NCBI GenBank assembly: GCA_018702955.1
Contig: JABJEK010000144.1
Coordinates: 1 to 64,000 of the forward strand
Length of the DNA: 64,000 bases
Source: Rhodospirillaceae bacterium
GTDB lineage: Bacteria > Pseudomonadota > Alphaproteobacteria > UBA6615
Direction of reading: 5' to 3'
Positions within the stretch are counted from its first letter, which is position 1. Each line of letters starts with the position of its first letter. A model generated the notes under the pieces. That model saw nothing but the letters and a program-made list of their open reading frames with translations, had not been told where the DNA came from and made no database searches. Made by a program: the position numbers and the translations under genes. Shown in pieces: positions 25,570 through 33,368 of this stretch.

Positions 25570-26677
25570 GTGCCAAAACCCGCCCGTCGCGTGCCACGAC
25601 GAGGACATCGATATCCGCAGCTCCCGCAACCGAGGCGCGGCAGACCTCACGCGCGCCGCGTGCGACCGCCTCGGCCAACGCCGCCTCAAGCCCCGCATCG
25701 GCAGCCATCGCCAGAACCGCGCCGGCCGAGACCGCCGTGCCGGCCTGCGCGACAAGCTCGGGGGATGCCCCCAGTCCCGCCAGCCGCGCGGCGAGCTGCG
25801 TGACATCGACCGAAGAACGGCTCGAATGGAGGTCCATATGTCCGTCCGCCAGTTTGGATAGCTTCCCGAACCCGCCGGCCACAGACAGGCGTGGAACCGG
25901 GTGGGCGCGGACATATTTCAGCAGGGCCCCGGCGAAATCTCCCATATCGACCAGCGCGCGGTCCGCCAGCGCATGATGTACCTGGATGGCCGCCTCCGAT
26001 GTGCGCCCGGTAGCGCCGGCGATATGGTCCATGCCCGTGGCGCGCGCGACATCCACCCCACGATGGATCGAGTGAATCCATGACGCGCATGAATAGGGGA
26101 TGACCACGCCGGTCGTCCCCAGAACGCTGAGCCCGCCGACGATCCCGAGGCGGGCATTCGCCGTCTTTTCCGCCAGCGCCTGACCGCCTGGAATGGAAAC
26201 CGTGACCAACACGTCCGGCGTGACGCCGAAATCGCCCGCGACATCATGTAGGGCCGCAGTAATCATTTCGCGGGGTTTGGGGTTTATCGCGGGTTCGCCC
26301 GGCGGAATCGGCAATCCCGGCAGCGTCACCATGCCCACACCCTCCCCGGCCGCGAAGCAAACACCCGAACCGGGCCGCCCGGGTGTCACCACACAGCATA
26401 TCTGCGCACCATGGGTGACATCGGGGTCGTCACCGGCATCCTTGATCACGGCCGCATAGGCGCTACCTTCCGACAACCGGGTCTCGGCGAGGTCGAACGT
26501 CGCCCGCAATCCACGCGGTAAACGTACCGCGACCGGGTCGGGGAAACGCCGGGTCAGCAAGGCCTCATAAGCAGCCTTCGCCGCGGCCGTGGCACAGGCG
26601 CCGGTGGTCCAGCCGCGTCGCAACGTCCCCGACGGCGGACGGGCCGGATCTTCGTGGTTGTTGGACACATCACTCAT
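25556..26677 (-). CDS. cbiD: Cobalt-precorrin-5B C1-methyltransferase CbiD
   Basis: 373 residues. Signature RRGWTTGACATAAAKAA near residue 20, then GDDPDVTHGAQI, NPKPREMITAAL, GGLSVLGTTGVVIPYS and RLSVAGGFGKLSKLADGHMD are diagnostic for CbiD. It methylates C-1 in the anaerobic, early-cobalt pathway and replaces CobF, which I do not find in the window. It is transcribed together with cobK and away from cobA, across a spacer of about 60 bases. Confidence 0.95.
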   Translation of the reverse strand: MSDVSNNHEDPARPPSGTLRRGWTTGACATAAAKAAYEALLTRRFPDPVAVRLPRGLRATFDLAETRLSEGSAYAAVIKDAGDDPDVTHGAQICCVVTPGRPGSGVCFAAGEGVGMVTLPGLPIPPGEPAINPKPREMITAALHDVAGDFGVTPDVLVTVSIPGGQALAEKTANARLGIVGGLSVLGTTGVVIPYSCASWIHSIHRGVDVARATGMDHIAGATGRTSEAAIQVHHALADRALVDMGDFAGALLKYVRAHPVPRLSVAGGFGKLSKLADGHMDLHSSRSSVDVTQLAARLAGLGASPELVAQAGTAVSAGAVLAMAADAGLEAALAEAVARGAREVCRASVAGAADIDVLVVARDGRVLAHVGP

Positions 26678-26737
26678 GGCCCTATCGTAACGCCCCGCAA
26701 GGTTGCCGGGCCAGCGGTCCGGCGCTAGCTTCGCTGT

Positions 26738-27571
26738 ATGAATATCGGCGAACTCAATCTTCCGGCGTTCCAGCCCGGCTGGGTCTGGCTGGTGGGGGCC
26801 GGGCCGGGTGATCCCGCCCTGCTAACGGTCGGTGCCTTGCACGCCCTGCAGTCGGCTGATGTGGTCGTCCATGACGCGCTGGTCGACGCGCGCATCCTGG
26901 CGCTCGCCGCAACGGACGCCGAGCTGGTCTATGCCGGCAAACGCGGCGGCAAACCTTCGCCCAAGCAGCCGGATATCTCCGCACGCCTGGTCACCCTGGC
27001 ACGCCAGGGGAAACGCGTCCTGCGCCTGAAGGGCGGCGACCCGTTCCTGTTCGGGCGCGGCGGTGAAGAGGCCCTCGCGCTTGTCGCCGCCGACGTGCCG
27101 TTCCGCATCGTGCCCGGTGTGACCGCTGCAATCGGCGGGCTCGCCTATGCCGGCATTCCCATGACTCACCGCGCGACCGCGACGGCCGTGACGTTCGTGA
27201 CCGGACATAATTTGTCGGGAAACGTCCCCGACGATCTGGACTGGGCGGCCCTCGCCAAAGGCGCCCAGGTCCTCGTCTTCTACATGGCGTTGAAGCATAT
27301 CGATGAGATCGTCGACCGACTGATCGCCGCCGGCCGCGCGCCCGACAGCGCGGCCGCGCTTGTGGCGCACGCGACAACGGATTCGCAACAGATCGTCGAG
27401 ACCACGCTCGCCGGGGCCAAACAGGCCGCCGCCGGCGTCTCTCCACCTGCGCTCTTTGTCGTTGGCGACGTTGTCCGCCTGCGCAACGGGCTCGACTGGC
27501 TCGGCGCATTATCCGGCCGGATCCTGGATCCCGACCCGCTCGGCCATTCGGATATTCGCGATGCGGTCTGA
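26738..27571 (+). CDS. cobA: Uroporphyrinogen-III C-methyltransferase CobA (SUMT)
   Basis: 277 residues. Makes precorrin-2, the branch-point precursor, by two SAM-dependent methylations. The tetrapyrrole methylase signatures WLVGAGPGDPALLTVGALHA, VYAGKRGGK, RLKGGDPFLFGRGGEEA and VPGVTAAIGGLAYAGIPMTH are all present. There is no CysG-type N-terminal dehydrogenase/ferrochelatase domain, so oxidation to sirohydrochlorin must be done elsewhere if CbiX is used. It overlaps the next small gene by 11 bases. Confidence 0.95.
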   Translation: MNIGELNLPAFQPGWVWLVGAGPGDPALLTVGALHALQSADVVVHDALVDARILALAATDAELVYAGKRGGKPSPKQPDISARLVTLARQGKRVLRLKGGDPFLFGRGGEEALALVAADVPFRIVPGVTAAIGGLAYAGIPMTHRATATAVTFVTGHNLSGNVPDDLDWAALAKGAQVLVFYMALKHIDEIVDRLIAAGRAPDSAAALVAHATTDSQQIVETTLAGAKQAAAGVSPPALFVVGDVVRLRNGLDWLGALSGRILDPDPLGHSDIRDAV

Positions 27572-27860
27572 CCGTCTTCGCAAGGCCAAACCCGAGACGC
27601 CATCGGCGGTGCCGAAATTTGTGTCGGCAACCCTGGTGCTCGCCTCAGCTATTACGGTGTTCGTGTATCCCGAAATCGCAGACCGTCCGCTCACACTGGC
27701 GGAACAACTCAACGCCGCGATCATCGGTCTGGGGGCCCTGGCCGGGGTTATCCATATGCTGGGAATCGTTCCACAACAGCGCCAACTCCGGGCATTTGCC
27801 GGCCCCGCCGTCGCCTGGCCCGTGATGATCGCCGGCATCGTGTCGCTGATCACCACATGA
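27561..27860 (+). CDS. Small membrane protein resembling YbgE (cyd operon protein)
   Basis: 99 residues with about three hydrophobic segments: roughly 19-36, 52-66 and 80-98. The central stretch ALAGVIHMLGIVPQ resembles, as I recall it, the AGVIHGVGFRPQ region of E. coli YbgE, which associates with cytochrome bd oxidase; size and helix layout also fit. No cydAB genes are in the window. It overlaps the end of cobA by 11 bases and ends 10 bases before cobB, so it is translated within the cobalamin operon. The YbgE assignment rests on remembered similarity; a different small membrane family is possible. ATG 27561 is chosen because upstream codons are antisense-like shadows of cobA. Confidence 0.55.
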   Translation: MRSDRLRKAKPETPSAVPKFVSATLVLASAITVFVYPEIADRPLTLAEQLNAAIIGLGALAGVIHMLGIVPQQRQLRAFAGPAVAWPVMIAGIVSLITT

Positions 27861-27870
27861 ACCCGACCCA

Positions 27871-29205
27871 ATGAACACCCCGCGTGGCCTGATCATTGCC
27901 GCGCCCGCGTCGGGCAGCGGCAAGACCGTACTCACCCTGGGTTTGCTGCGCGCACTCCGGAATGCCGGACACGGCGTCACGGGTGCGAAGGCCGGACCGG
28001 ACTATATCGACCCGGCCTTTCACACCGCCGCCAGCGGCAAGCCCGCGTTCAACCTGGACCCCTGGGCGATGCGGCCGGACACGCTGGCCGGGCTCGTGGC
28101 GGGCAGCGGCAAATCGTCGGATATCCTCATCGTCGAAGGCGTCATGGGATTGTTCGACGGGGTGCATCTGCCCGATCGACCCGATGCGGGATCCACCGCC
28201 GATCTGGCCGCCATGACCGGCTGGCCGGTGGTGCTCGTCGTCGATGCGGCAAAGCAGGCCGCCAGCGTGGGCGCGCTGATGCGCGGGTTCGTCGGCCACC
28301 GGGCCGATGTCCGGGTCGCCGGGGTCATTTTCAACCGGGTGGCCAGCCCTGCCCACGAGGCCGTGCTGCGCGCCGCCACGAACGCGGCAGCGCCGGACGT
28401 TCAGCTGCTGGGGAGCGTCGGCCGCAATTCCGCCCTGACCGTGCCCGAACGCCATCTCGGGCTGGTTCAGGCCGGGGAGCATGAGGATCTGGAGCGCTTC
28501 ATCGAGGCCGCGGCCCAGGCGGTGTCGGACAGGGTCGATATCGACGCGCTTGTCGCCCTGGCCGAACCTTGCGTGATTTCCGGGCCCGGTGCCGCAGCAC
28601 CCTTGCTGCCTCTCGACCAGCGGATTGCCGTGGCCCGTGACGCGGCGTTCGCCTTCTCATATCCCGTAACCCTCGACGGCTGGCAGGCGGCCGGTGCAGA
28701 AATCCTGCCTTTCTCGCCGCTGGCAGATGACGCCCCGGACCCATCCGCCGGCGCCATCTACCTGCCCGGCGGCTACCCGGAACTCCACGCCGGTACGCTC
28801 GCGGCGGCCGACCGGTTCCTGGGCGGCCTGCGTGGCGCGGCTGACCGGGGGGTGAAAATCTTCGGCGAGTGCGGCGGCTATATGGTGCTCGGCCGCGGGC
28901 TTGTCGATGCGGACGGGACACGCCACGCGATGGCGGACCTGCTGCCGGTCGAGACGAGTTTCGCGCAACGCCGCCTCCATCTGGGGTACCGCGTCGCACG
29001 CCTCCATCGTGACGGGCCACTCGGGCCCGCCGGCAGCAGTTTTCGCGGCCATGAATTCCACTACGCATCCATCCTGGACGAGCAGGCCGAGGCGCCCTTG
29101 TTTGCGACGGAAAATGCACGGGGCGAGGATCTGGGTGACGCCGGGGCATCCGCCGGATCCGTGTGCGGTTCATTTATTCATCTGATTGACCGGGCGACCC
29201 CATGA
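27871..29205 (+). CDS. cobB: Cobyrinate a,c-diamide synthase CobB (CbiA)
   Basis: 444 residues. Amidates the a and c carboxylates of (hydrogeno)cobyrinate. The N-terminal domain has the P-loop AAPASGSGKTVLTLGLLRAL, VGPDYIDP-like AGPDYIDPAFH, and VEGVMGLFDG; the C-terminal glutaminase domain has YLPGGYPELHA and the cysteine nucleophile in GECGGYMVLG. Its stop overlaps the ycgN-like gene by 4 bases (ATGA). Confidence 0.95.
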   Translation: MNTPRGLIIAAPASGSGKTVLTLGLLRALRNAGHGVTGAKAGPDYIDPAFHTAASGKPAFNLDPWAMRPDTLAGLVAGSGKSSDILIVEGVMGLFDGVHLPDRPDAGSTADLAAMTGWPVVLVVDAAKQAASVGALMRGFVGHRADVRVAGVIFNRVASPAHEAVLRAATNAAAPDVQLLGSVGRNSALTVPERHLGLVQAGEHEDLERFIEAAAQAVSDRVDIDALVALAEPCVISGPGAAAPLLPLDQRIAVARDAAFAFSYPVTLDGWQAAGAEILPFSPLADDAPDPSAGAIYLPGGYPELHAGTLAAADRFLGGLRGAADRGVKIFGECGGYMVLGRGLVDADGTRHAMADLLPVETSFAQRRLHLGYRVARLHRDGPLGPAGSSFRGHEFHYASILDEQAEAPLFATENARGEDLGDAGASAGSVCGSFIHLIDRATP

Positions 29206-29714
29206 CCGAGACGAAACCCTTCTGGGAAACCAAGGCCCTGTCCGACATGGACGAGGCGGAATGGGAATCCCTGTGCGACGGCTGCGGCCAATGCTGTCTC
29301 TACAAGCTCGAAGACGCCGACACCGGTGAGTTCGCGCTGACCGACGTGGCGTGCCGGTATCTTGATCACGACACCTGCCGGTGCTCCGACTATGTGAACC
29401 GCAACCGCAACGTGCCGGATTGCGTGAAGGTGAAGCCCGACAACATCACAGCGCTGCGCTGGATGCCCGCGACCTGTGCCTACCGGCTCCTCGCCGAAGG
29501 AAAAGAGCTGTTCTGGTGGCACCCGCTGGTCTCGGGCGACCCGGACAGCGTGCATCATTCCGGTGCGTCCATTCGCGGCAAGGCGATCAGCGAAGATACG
29601 GTGGACGATCTGGAAGACCATGTGGTCCAGCAGCTCAACGTACAGTTGGAGAACGGAGTCCCGCCGTTGGGCGCCCTCCCGGAAGACCCGGCGAAAGATC
29701 CAGAGACAGATTGA
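29202..29714 (+). CDS. YcgN-family cysteine-cluster protein (UPF0260)
   Basis: 170 residues. The N-terminal cysteine pattern CDGCGQCC followed by YKLED and further cysteines in DHDTCRCSDY, PDCVKV and ATCAYRLL is the zinc/iron-binding cysteine-cluster (CxxCxxCC) signature of the YcgN/UPF0260 family. The conserved FWETKALSDMDEAEWESLCD start is also typical. Function is unknown in any organism as far as I know. Coupled by a 4-base overlap to cobB, so co-expression with cobalamin synthesis is likely even if the role is unrelated. Confidence 0.85.
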   Translation: MTETKPFWETKALSDMDEAEWESLCDGCGQCCLYKLEDADTGEFALTDVACRYLDHDTCRCSDYVNRNRNVPDCVKVKPDNITALRWMPATCAYRLLAEGKELFWWHPLVSGDPDSVHHSGASIRGKAISEDTVDDLEDHVVQQLNVQLENGVPPLGALPEDPAKDPETD

Positions 29715-29758
29715 GGAATGCCGGTGTAGAACCGGCGACAGAGATACGAAGGAGAGAA

Positions 29759-30667
29759 ATGATGACAACCCAACCCGCCGGCGTGTTCGCCGCTTCGCTG
29801 ACGCCGATGACCGCCGATCTTGAGATCGATGTGCCGCGTGCCGTCGCGCACAATCAGTGGCTGCTCGCGAATGGCTGTAACGGGGTCGCCCCGCTGGGCA
29901 CCACGGGCGAGGCCAACTCTCTTTCACTCGATGAACGGCTCGCACTGCTCGACGCGCTGGCCGACGCCGGCATCACCGGGCCGCAGCTGATCGCCGGGGT
30001 CGGCTGCACCGCGATCCCCGATACGGTCACCCTCACCCGCAAGGCACTGGCGAATGGCGCGGGCGGCGTGCTGATGCTGCCGCCATTTTATTACAAGGCG
30101 CCGAGCGAGGACGGCCTGTTCGCCGCCTTTGCCGAAGTGATCGAGCGCGTCGGCGATCCGGCACTGCAGATCTATCTGTATAATTTCCCCCAGCAGGTTG
30201 GCTTCGAACTGCCTCTGAGCCTGATCGCCCGGCTGGTCGAGGCCTATCCCGACACCGTCGTCGGGTCCAAGGATTCATCCGGCGACTGGCCACGCATGGA
30301 ACGCACCATGGCGGAATTGCCGGGATTCCGGCTGTTTCCGGGGTCGGAGGAGTTTCTGCTGGCCGGTCTGCGCCAGGGTGCCGTCGGCTGCATCTCGGCG
30401 ACCGTCAACGTCACCGCCCCCCAGTCACAGGACGTCTACGCCAACTGGCGGGCTGACAATGCCGATGACCTCCAGAACTACCTGACCGAGTTGCGGATGG
30501 CCTTCAAGGGATTGCCGGCCATTCCGGTGATGAAGGCCTATCACGCCCGCGAGCGGAACGATTCCGGCTTCGCCAATCTCCGCCCGCCGTTCACACCAGC
30601 GAGTGAGGCCGACCTGGCGACGGTGAGCGAACGCCTCGCCGCGGCATCTTTCAAGCTGGCTGCCTAG
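29759..30667 (+). CDS. Dihydrodipicolinate synthase / N-acetylneuraminate lyase family aldolase
   Basis: 302 residues, TIM-barrel class I aldolase. Schiff-base lysine K171 lies in VVGSKDSSGDW, the proton-relay tyrosine Y141 in IYLYNFPQQVG, and the pyruvate-binding loop is APLGTTGEANSLSLDERL. The true substrate cannot be read from these residues: the family covers DapA, KDG aldolases and sialic acid lyases. The GTTGEA rather than DapA's GTTGES pattern argues against a housekeeping DapA. GGAGAGA lies just before the paired ATGs (29759, 29762). It ends convergent with, and overlapping by 4 bases, the EamA gene that follows. Confidence 0.85.
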   Translation: MMTTQPAGVFAASLTPMTADLEIDVPRAVAHNQWLLANGCNGVAPLGTTGEANSLSLDERLALLDALADAGITGPQLIAGVGCTAIPDTVTLTRKALANGAGGVLMLPPFYYKAPSEDGLFAAFAEVIERVGDPALQIYLYNFPQQVGFELPLSLIARLVEAYPDTVVGSKDSSGDWPRMERTMAELPGFRLFPGSEEFLLAGLRQGAVGCISATVNVTAPQSQDVYANWRADNADDLQNYLTELRMAFKGLPAIPVMKAYHARERNDSGFANLRPPFTPASEADLATVSERLAAASFKLAA

Positions 30668-31605
30668 TCCGCCGTCTTGACGTCGGGTTTCCCACGCGGC
30701 GGCCTCTTGCCAAGATTGACCAGTGCCACGCCGGCGAAAACGAGCCCCATGGCGAGCCACAACCAGACCGACGGCTCCTCGCCGTAGAACCATGCACCCC
30801 AGCCGACCCCCATGATCGGCACCAGATAGCCGACCTGCGCCAGGTAGACCGCACCGGCCAGCTTGACGATCGTATAGAACAGGGCGAAGGCACAGACCGT
30901 GGTCCCGGCATAGGCGAGGATCACCCAGTCGCTCGGGCCGAAATCGACCCAGATCGGATGGAACGTCCCGGTCAAGAACGCCACGACAAGCGCGCCCAAC
31001 GCGGCGGTGAACATCGTGCCCATCGCCAGGGCAAACGTGTCGCCGTCTTTCGGCCGCCAGACCTCGGCGATGACGTTGCTCGTCGCCCATAGCGCCGGCG
31101 TCAAAAACGCCAGCAACGCGGTCGGCAGCAGCTCGGGCGACGGCAGGCTGCCGCTGGGCAGGACCAGTACCGCCGCTCCGGCGAAGCCCAGCACCACCCC
31201 GGCCGCGCGCATCGGCGTGAATGTCTCCAGGCGAATGATCAATGCCACGACATAGGTGATCACCGGCGCGGTGATGATGATGACCCCCATCAGTGCTACC
31301 GGGAGCTCGCGCATGACGAAGACCATGTTGGTGTTCGGCAAGGCCAGCCCGATCCAGCCCATCGCCAGGTAGTAGCGCATATGGCGCCGGTCGAAGATCA
31401 GCGGCACCCGGCGAATGAGGCAGATACCCAGCAGGACTAATCCCGCAATGCCGGTCTGCCAAACCACCATGCCCAGCGGCGGGACACCATCGAGCGCGAC
31501 GAACTTGACGATCGACGGGCCGAGACCCCAGAACAAGCTCAGCGTCACCAGCAGGACGAGCGGCAGCATCCGCACGTTCAACGTCCGTGTTTCCGGCGAA
31601 CTCAT
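30664..31605 (-). CDS. EamA/DMT-family transporter, downstream copy
   Basis: 313 residues with about ten transmembrane helices in two EamA repeats. Marks are SLFWGLGPSIVKFVA at the start, AAVLVLPSGSLPSPELLP mid-protein and AGAVYLAQVGYLVPIMGVGW in the second repeat. The family exports amino acids or other small metabolites; the substrate is unknown. Start ATG 31605 overlaps the stop of the upstream paralogue by 4 bases. The two proteins share whole stretches such as GSLPSP, FHPxWVDF and LAGAVYL, so they arose by tandem duplication. Confidence 0.88.
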   Translation of the reverse strand: MSSPETRTLNVRMLPLVLLVTLSLFWGLGPSIVKFVALDGVPPLGMVVWQTGIAGLVLLGICLIRRVPLIFDRRHMRYYLAMGWIGLALPNTNMVFVMRELPVALMGVIIITAPVITYVVALIIRLETFTPMRAAGVVLGFAGAAVLVLPSGSLPSPELLPTALLAFLTPALWATSNVIAEVWRPKDGDTFALAMGTMFTAALGALVVAFLTGTFHPIWVDFGPSDWVILAYAGTTVCAFALFYTIVKLAGAVYLAQVGYLVPIMGVGWGAWFYGEEPSVWLWLAMGLVFAGVALVNLGKRPPRGKPDVKTAD

Positions 31606-32519
31606 TTGGCGGGTTTCTTCTTGCCGAGATTGACCATGCCGACACCCACCCCGACGATCGCGATGGCCACCCAAAGCATGACCGGCACGGTTTCACCGAA
31701 AAACAGAACCCCCCAGCCGACCCCGGCCAGGGTGACGATGTAGCCGACCTGCCCCAGATAAACCGCCCCGGCCAGGGCAACAATCAGATAGAAGATGAGA
31801 AACGCGACGGCCGTGGCGAGAGAGAAGCCGAACAGGATCACCTCGCGCTGCGCAAAATCCACCCAGACAGGGTGAAAGCTGCCGTCGATCAGCGACACGA
31901 CCAGCGCGCCACCCGCCGCGGCGAACATGGTGCCGGCAGCGAGCGCGACATTGTCGACCTTCTCCGGGCGCCCCCATTCCGCATAGATATTCGCCGTCGC
32001 ATACCCGACCGGGGTGATGAAGGCGAGCAACGCCACGCCCAGAAGGTCGGGTGACGGCAGGCTGCCGTCCGGAATCACCAGAACGCCGGCACCGGCAAAG
32101 CCCACCAGTATGCCGAGCCCGCGCAACAGGTTGATGCGCTCCACCCGCAGCAGGATGGCAAAGACATAAGTCAGCAGCGGCGAGAACAGGACGAGGACGG
32201 AGACGTATCCGACCGTCAGATGGCGCACCGAGAAGACGACCATGATGTAGGCGAGATCGATCCCGATCACGCCAATCACCAGATAATAGATGATGGCGCG
32301 GCGGCTGAGCCCGATCGGGGTGCGCCGAAACAGACAAACGATCGAAAGAAGCACACCCGCACCCAGTGTCTGCCAGAACACGACGGCGGCGGGCGAAATG
32401 CCATTGGTCACCAGCGCCTTGGAGAAGGACGGGTTACCGCCCCAGATCGCGCCGAGCACCAACAGGAGCAACAAGGGCAGCCACTTGATGGCGCCGCCGG
32501 CCGGGGCCGAATCGTTCAT
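31602..32519 (-). CDS. EamA/DMT-family transporter, upstream copy
   Basis: 305 residues, about ten transmembrane helices. Close paralogue of the next gene: GVLVIPDGSLPSPDLLG, FHPVWVDFAQ and AGAVYLGQVGYIVTLAGVGW align with it. ATG 32519 is preceded by GGGGGAAG at good spacing, so it is favoured over ATG 32534. It is the first gene of the pair and diverges from the ABC ATPase gene across roughly 200 bases with no further recognisable gene. An amino-acid or metabolite exporter by family; substrate unknown. Confidence 0.88.
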   Translation of the reverse strand: MNDSAPAGGAIKWLPLLLLLVLGAIWGGNPSFSKALVTNGISPAAVVFWQTLGAGVLLSIVCLFRRTPIGLSRRAIIYYLVIGVIGIDLAYIMVVFSVRHLTVGYVSVLVLFSPLLTYVFAILLRVERINLLRGLGILVGFAGAGVLVIPDGSLPSPDLLGVALLAFITPVGYATANIYAEWGRPEKVDNVALAAGTMFAAAGGALVVSLIDGSFHPVWVDFAQREVILFGFSLATAVAFLIFYLIVALAGAVYLGQVGYIVTLAGVGWGVLFFGETVPVMLWVAIAIVGVGVGMVNLGKKKPAK

Positions 32520-32717
32520 TGGTGCTTCCCCCATCGAATACCCCGGAAGCGTTTGATGCCCGGGTGTTCATCCCTCTTATCGGTTGCATCCGGGGCCGTA
32601 AAGCCATCGGACACGCGGCTGCCATTCTCACAAAGCATGCGGTGGGGCTGTCACGGCTCGGATTCACCGGTATTCTGCCGACCAGCGCGTACCAGACCCC
32701 GACCGGACCTATCCCAG

Positions 32718-33368
32718 ATGACGCTCAATGAAGACAGTTCGCTTGAACTGCACGATGTGTCGCTGACGCTAAAAGGCGAGCGGCTGTTCGCGCCGATCGA
32801 TCTGGTGGTCCCGGCCGGCGAAGCGGCCACGGTGATGGGCCCGAGCGGCTGCGGCAAATCCTCGCTGCTCGCCTATATCTGCGGCACGCTCGCGCCGGCC
32901 TTCGCACCGCAAGGCGCGGTCAAACTCGCCGGCAGCCCGCTCGACGGGCTCCCGCCCGAGCAACGCCATGTCGGCATCCTGTTCCAGGACGATTTGCTGT
33001 TCCCGCACCTCTCGGTCGGAGACAATCTCGCCTTCGGGCTTCCGCCCGAGATCCGCGGGCGTGAGGTCCGCCGGGAGCAGATCGACACCGCGCTGACGGA
33101 GGCCGGGCTCGCGGGCATGGCCGACCGCGACCCCGCAACCCTGTCCGGCGGCCAGCGCACCCGCGTGGCCCTGATGCGCACCCTCCTGTCGCGCCCGCGC
33201 GCGCTCCTGCTGGATGAGCCTTTCTCGAAACTCGACGTCGAGCTGCGCGACCGTATTCGCGGCTTCGTCTTCGACCACGCCCGCGCCAACGGCATCCCGA
33301 CGTTGCTTGTGACCCATGACCCGGCGGATGCCGAAGCCGCCAGCGGCACGACGATCGAACTTCTATGA
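32718..33368 (+). CDS. Orphan ABC transporter ATP-binding protein (YnjD-like)
   Basis: 216 residues. Complete ATPase motifs: Walker A MGPSGCGKSSLLAYI, Q-loop GILFQDDLLFPHLSVGDNL, signature LSGGQRTRVALMRTLLSRP, Walker B ALLLDEPFSKLD, H-loop LLVTHDPADAE. Size and sequence suit the ATPase of a thiamine/iron/YnjD-type importer, but no permease or binding protein is adjacent. The open frame extends upstream, but ATG 32718 begins the conserved domain. The stop overlaps the start of an MFS exporter gene (ATGA), so the two are co-translated although they belong to different transporter classes. Confidence 0.85.
   Translation: MTLNEDSSLELHDVSLTLKGERLFAPIDLVVPAGEAATVMGPSGCGKSSLLAYICGTLAPAFAPQGAVKLAGSPLDGLPPEQRHVGILFQDDLLFPHLSVGDNLAFGLPPEIRGREVRREQIDTALTEAGLAGMADRDPATLSGGQRTRVALMRTLLSRPRALLLDEPFSKLDVELRDRIRGFVFDHARANGIPTLLVTHDPADAEAASGTTIELL

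Noticed and set aside
27561..27860. The small cob-operon membrane protein as CbtB (cobalt transporter subunit)
   Set aside because: It has about three helices and lacks the C-terminal histidine motif of CbtB; the central motif fits YbgE better.
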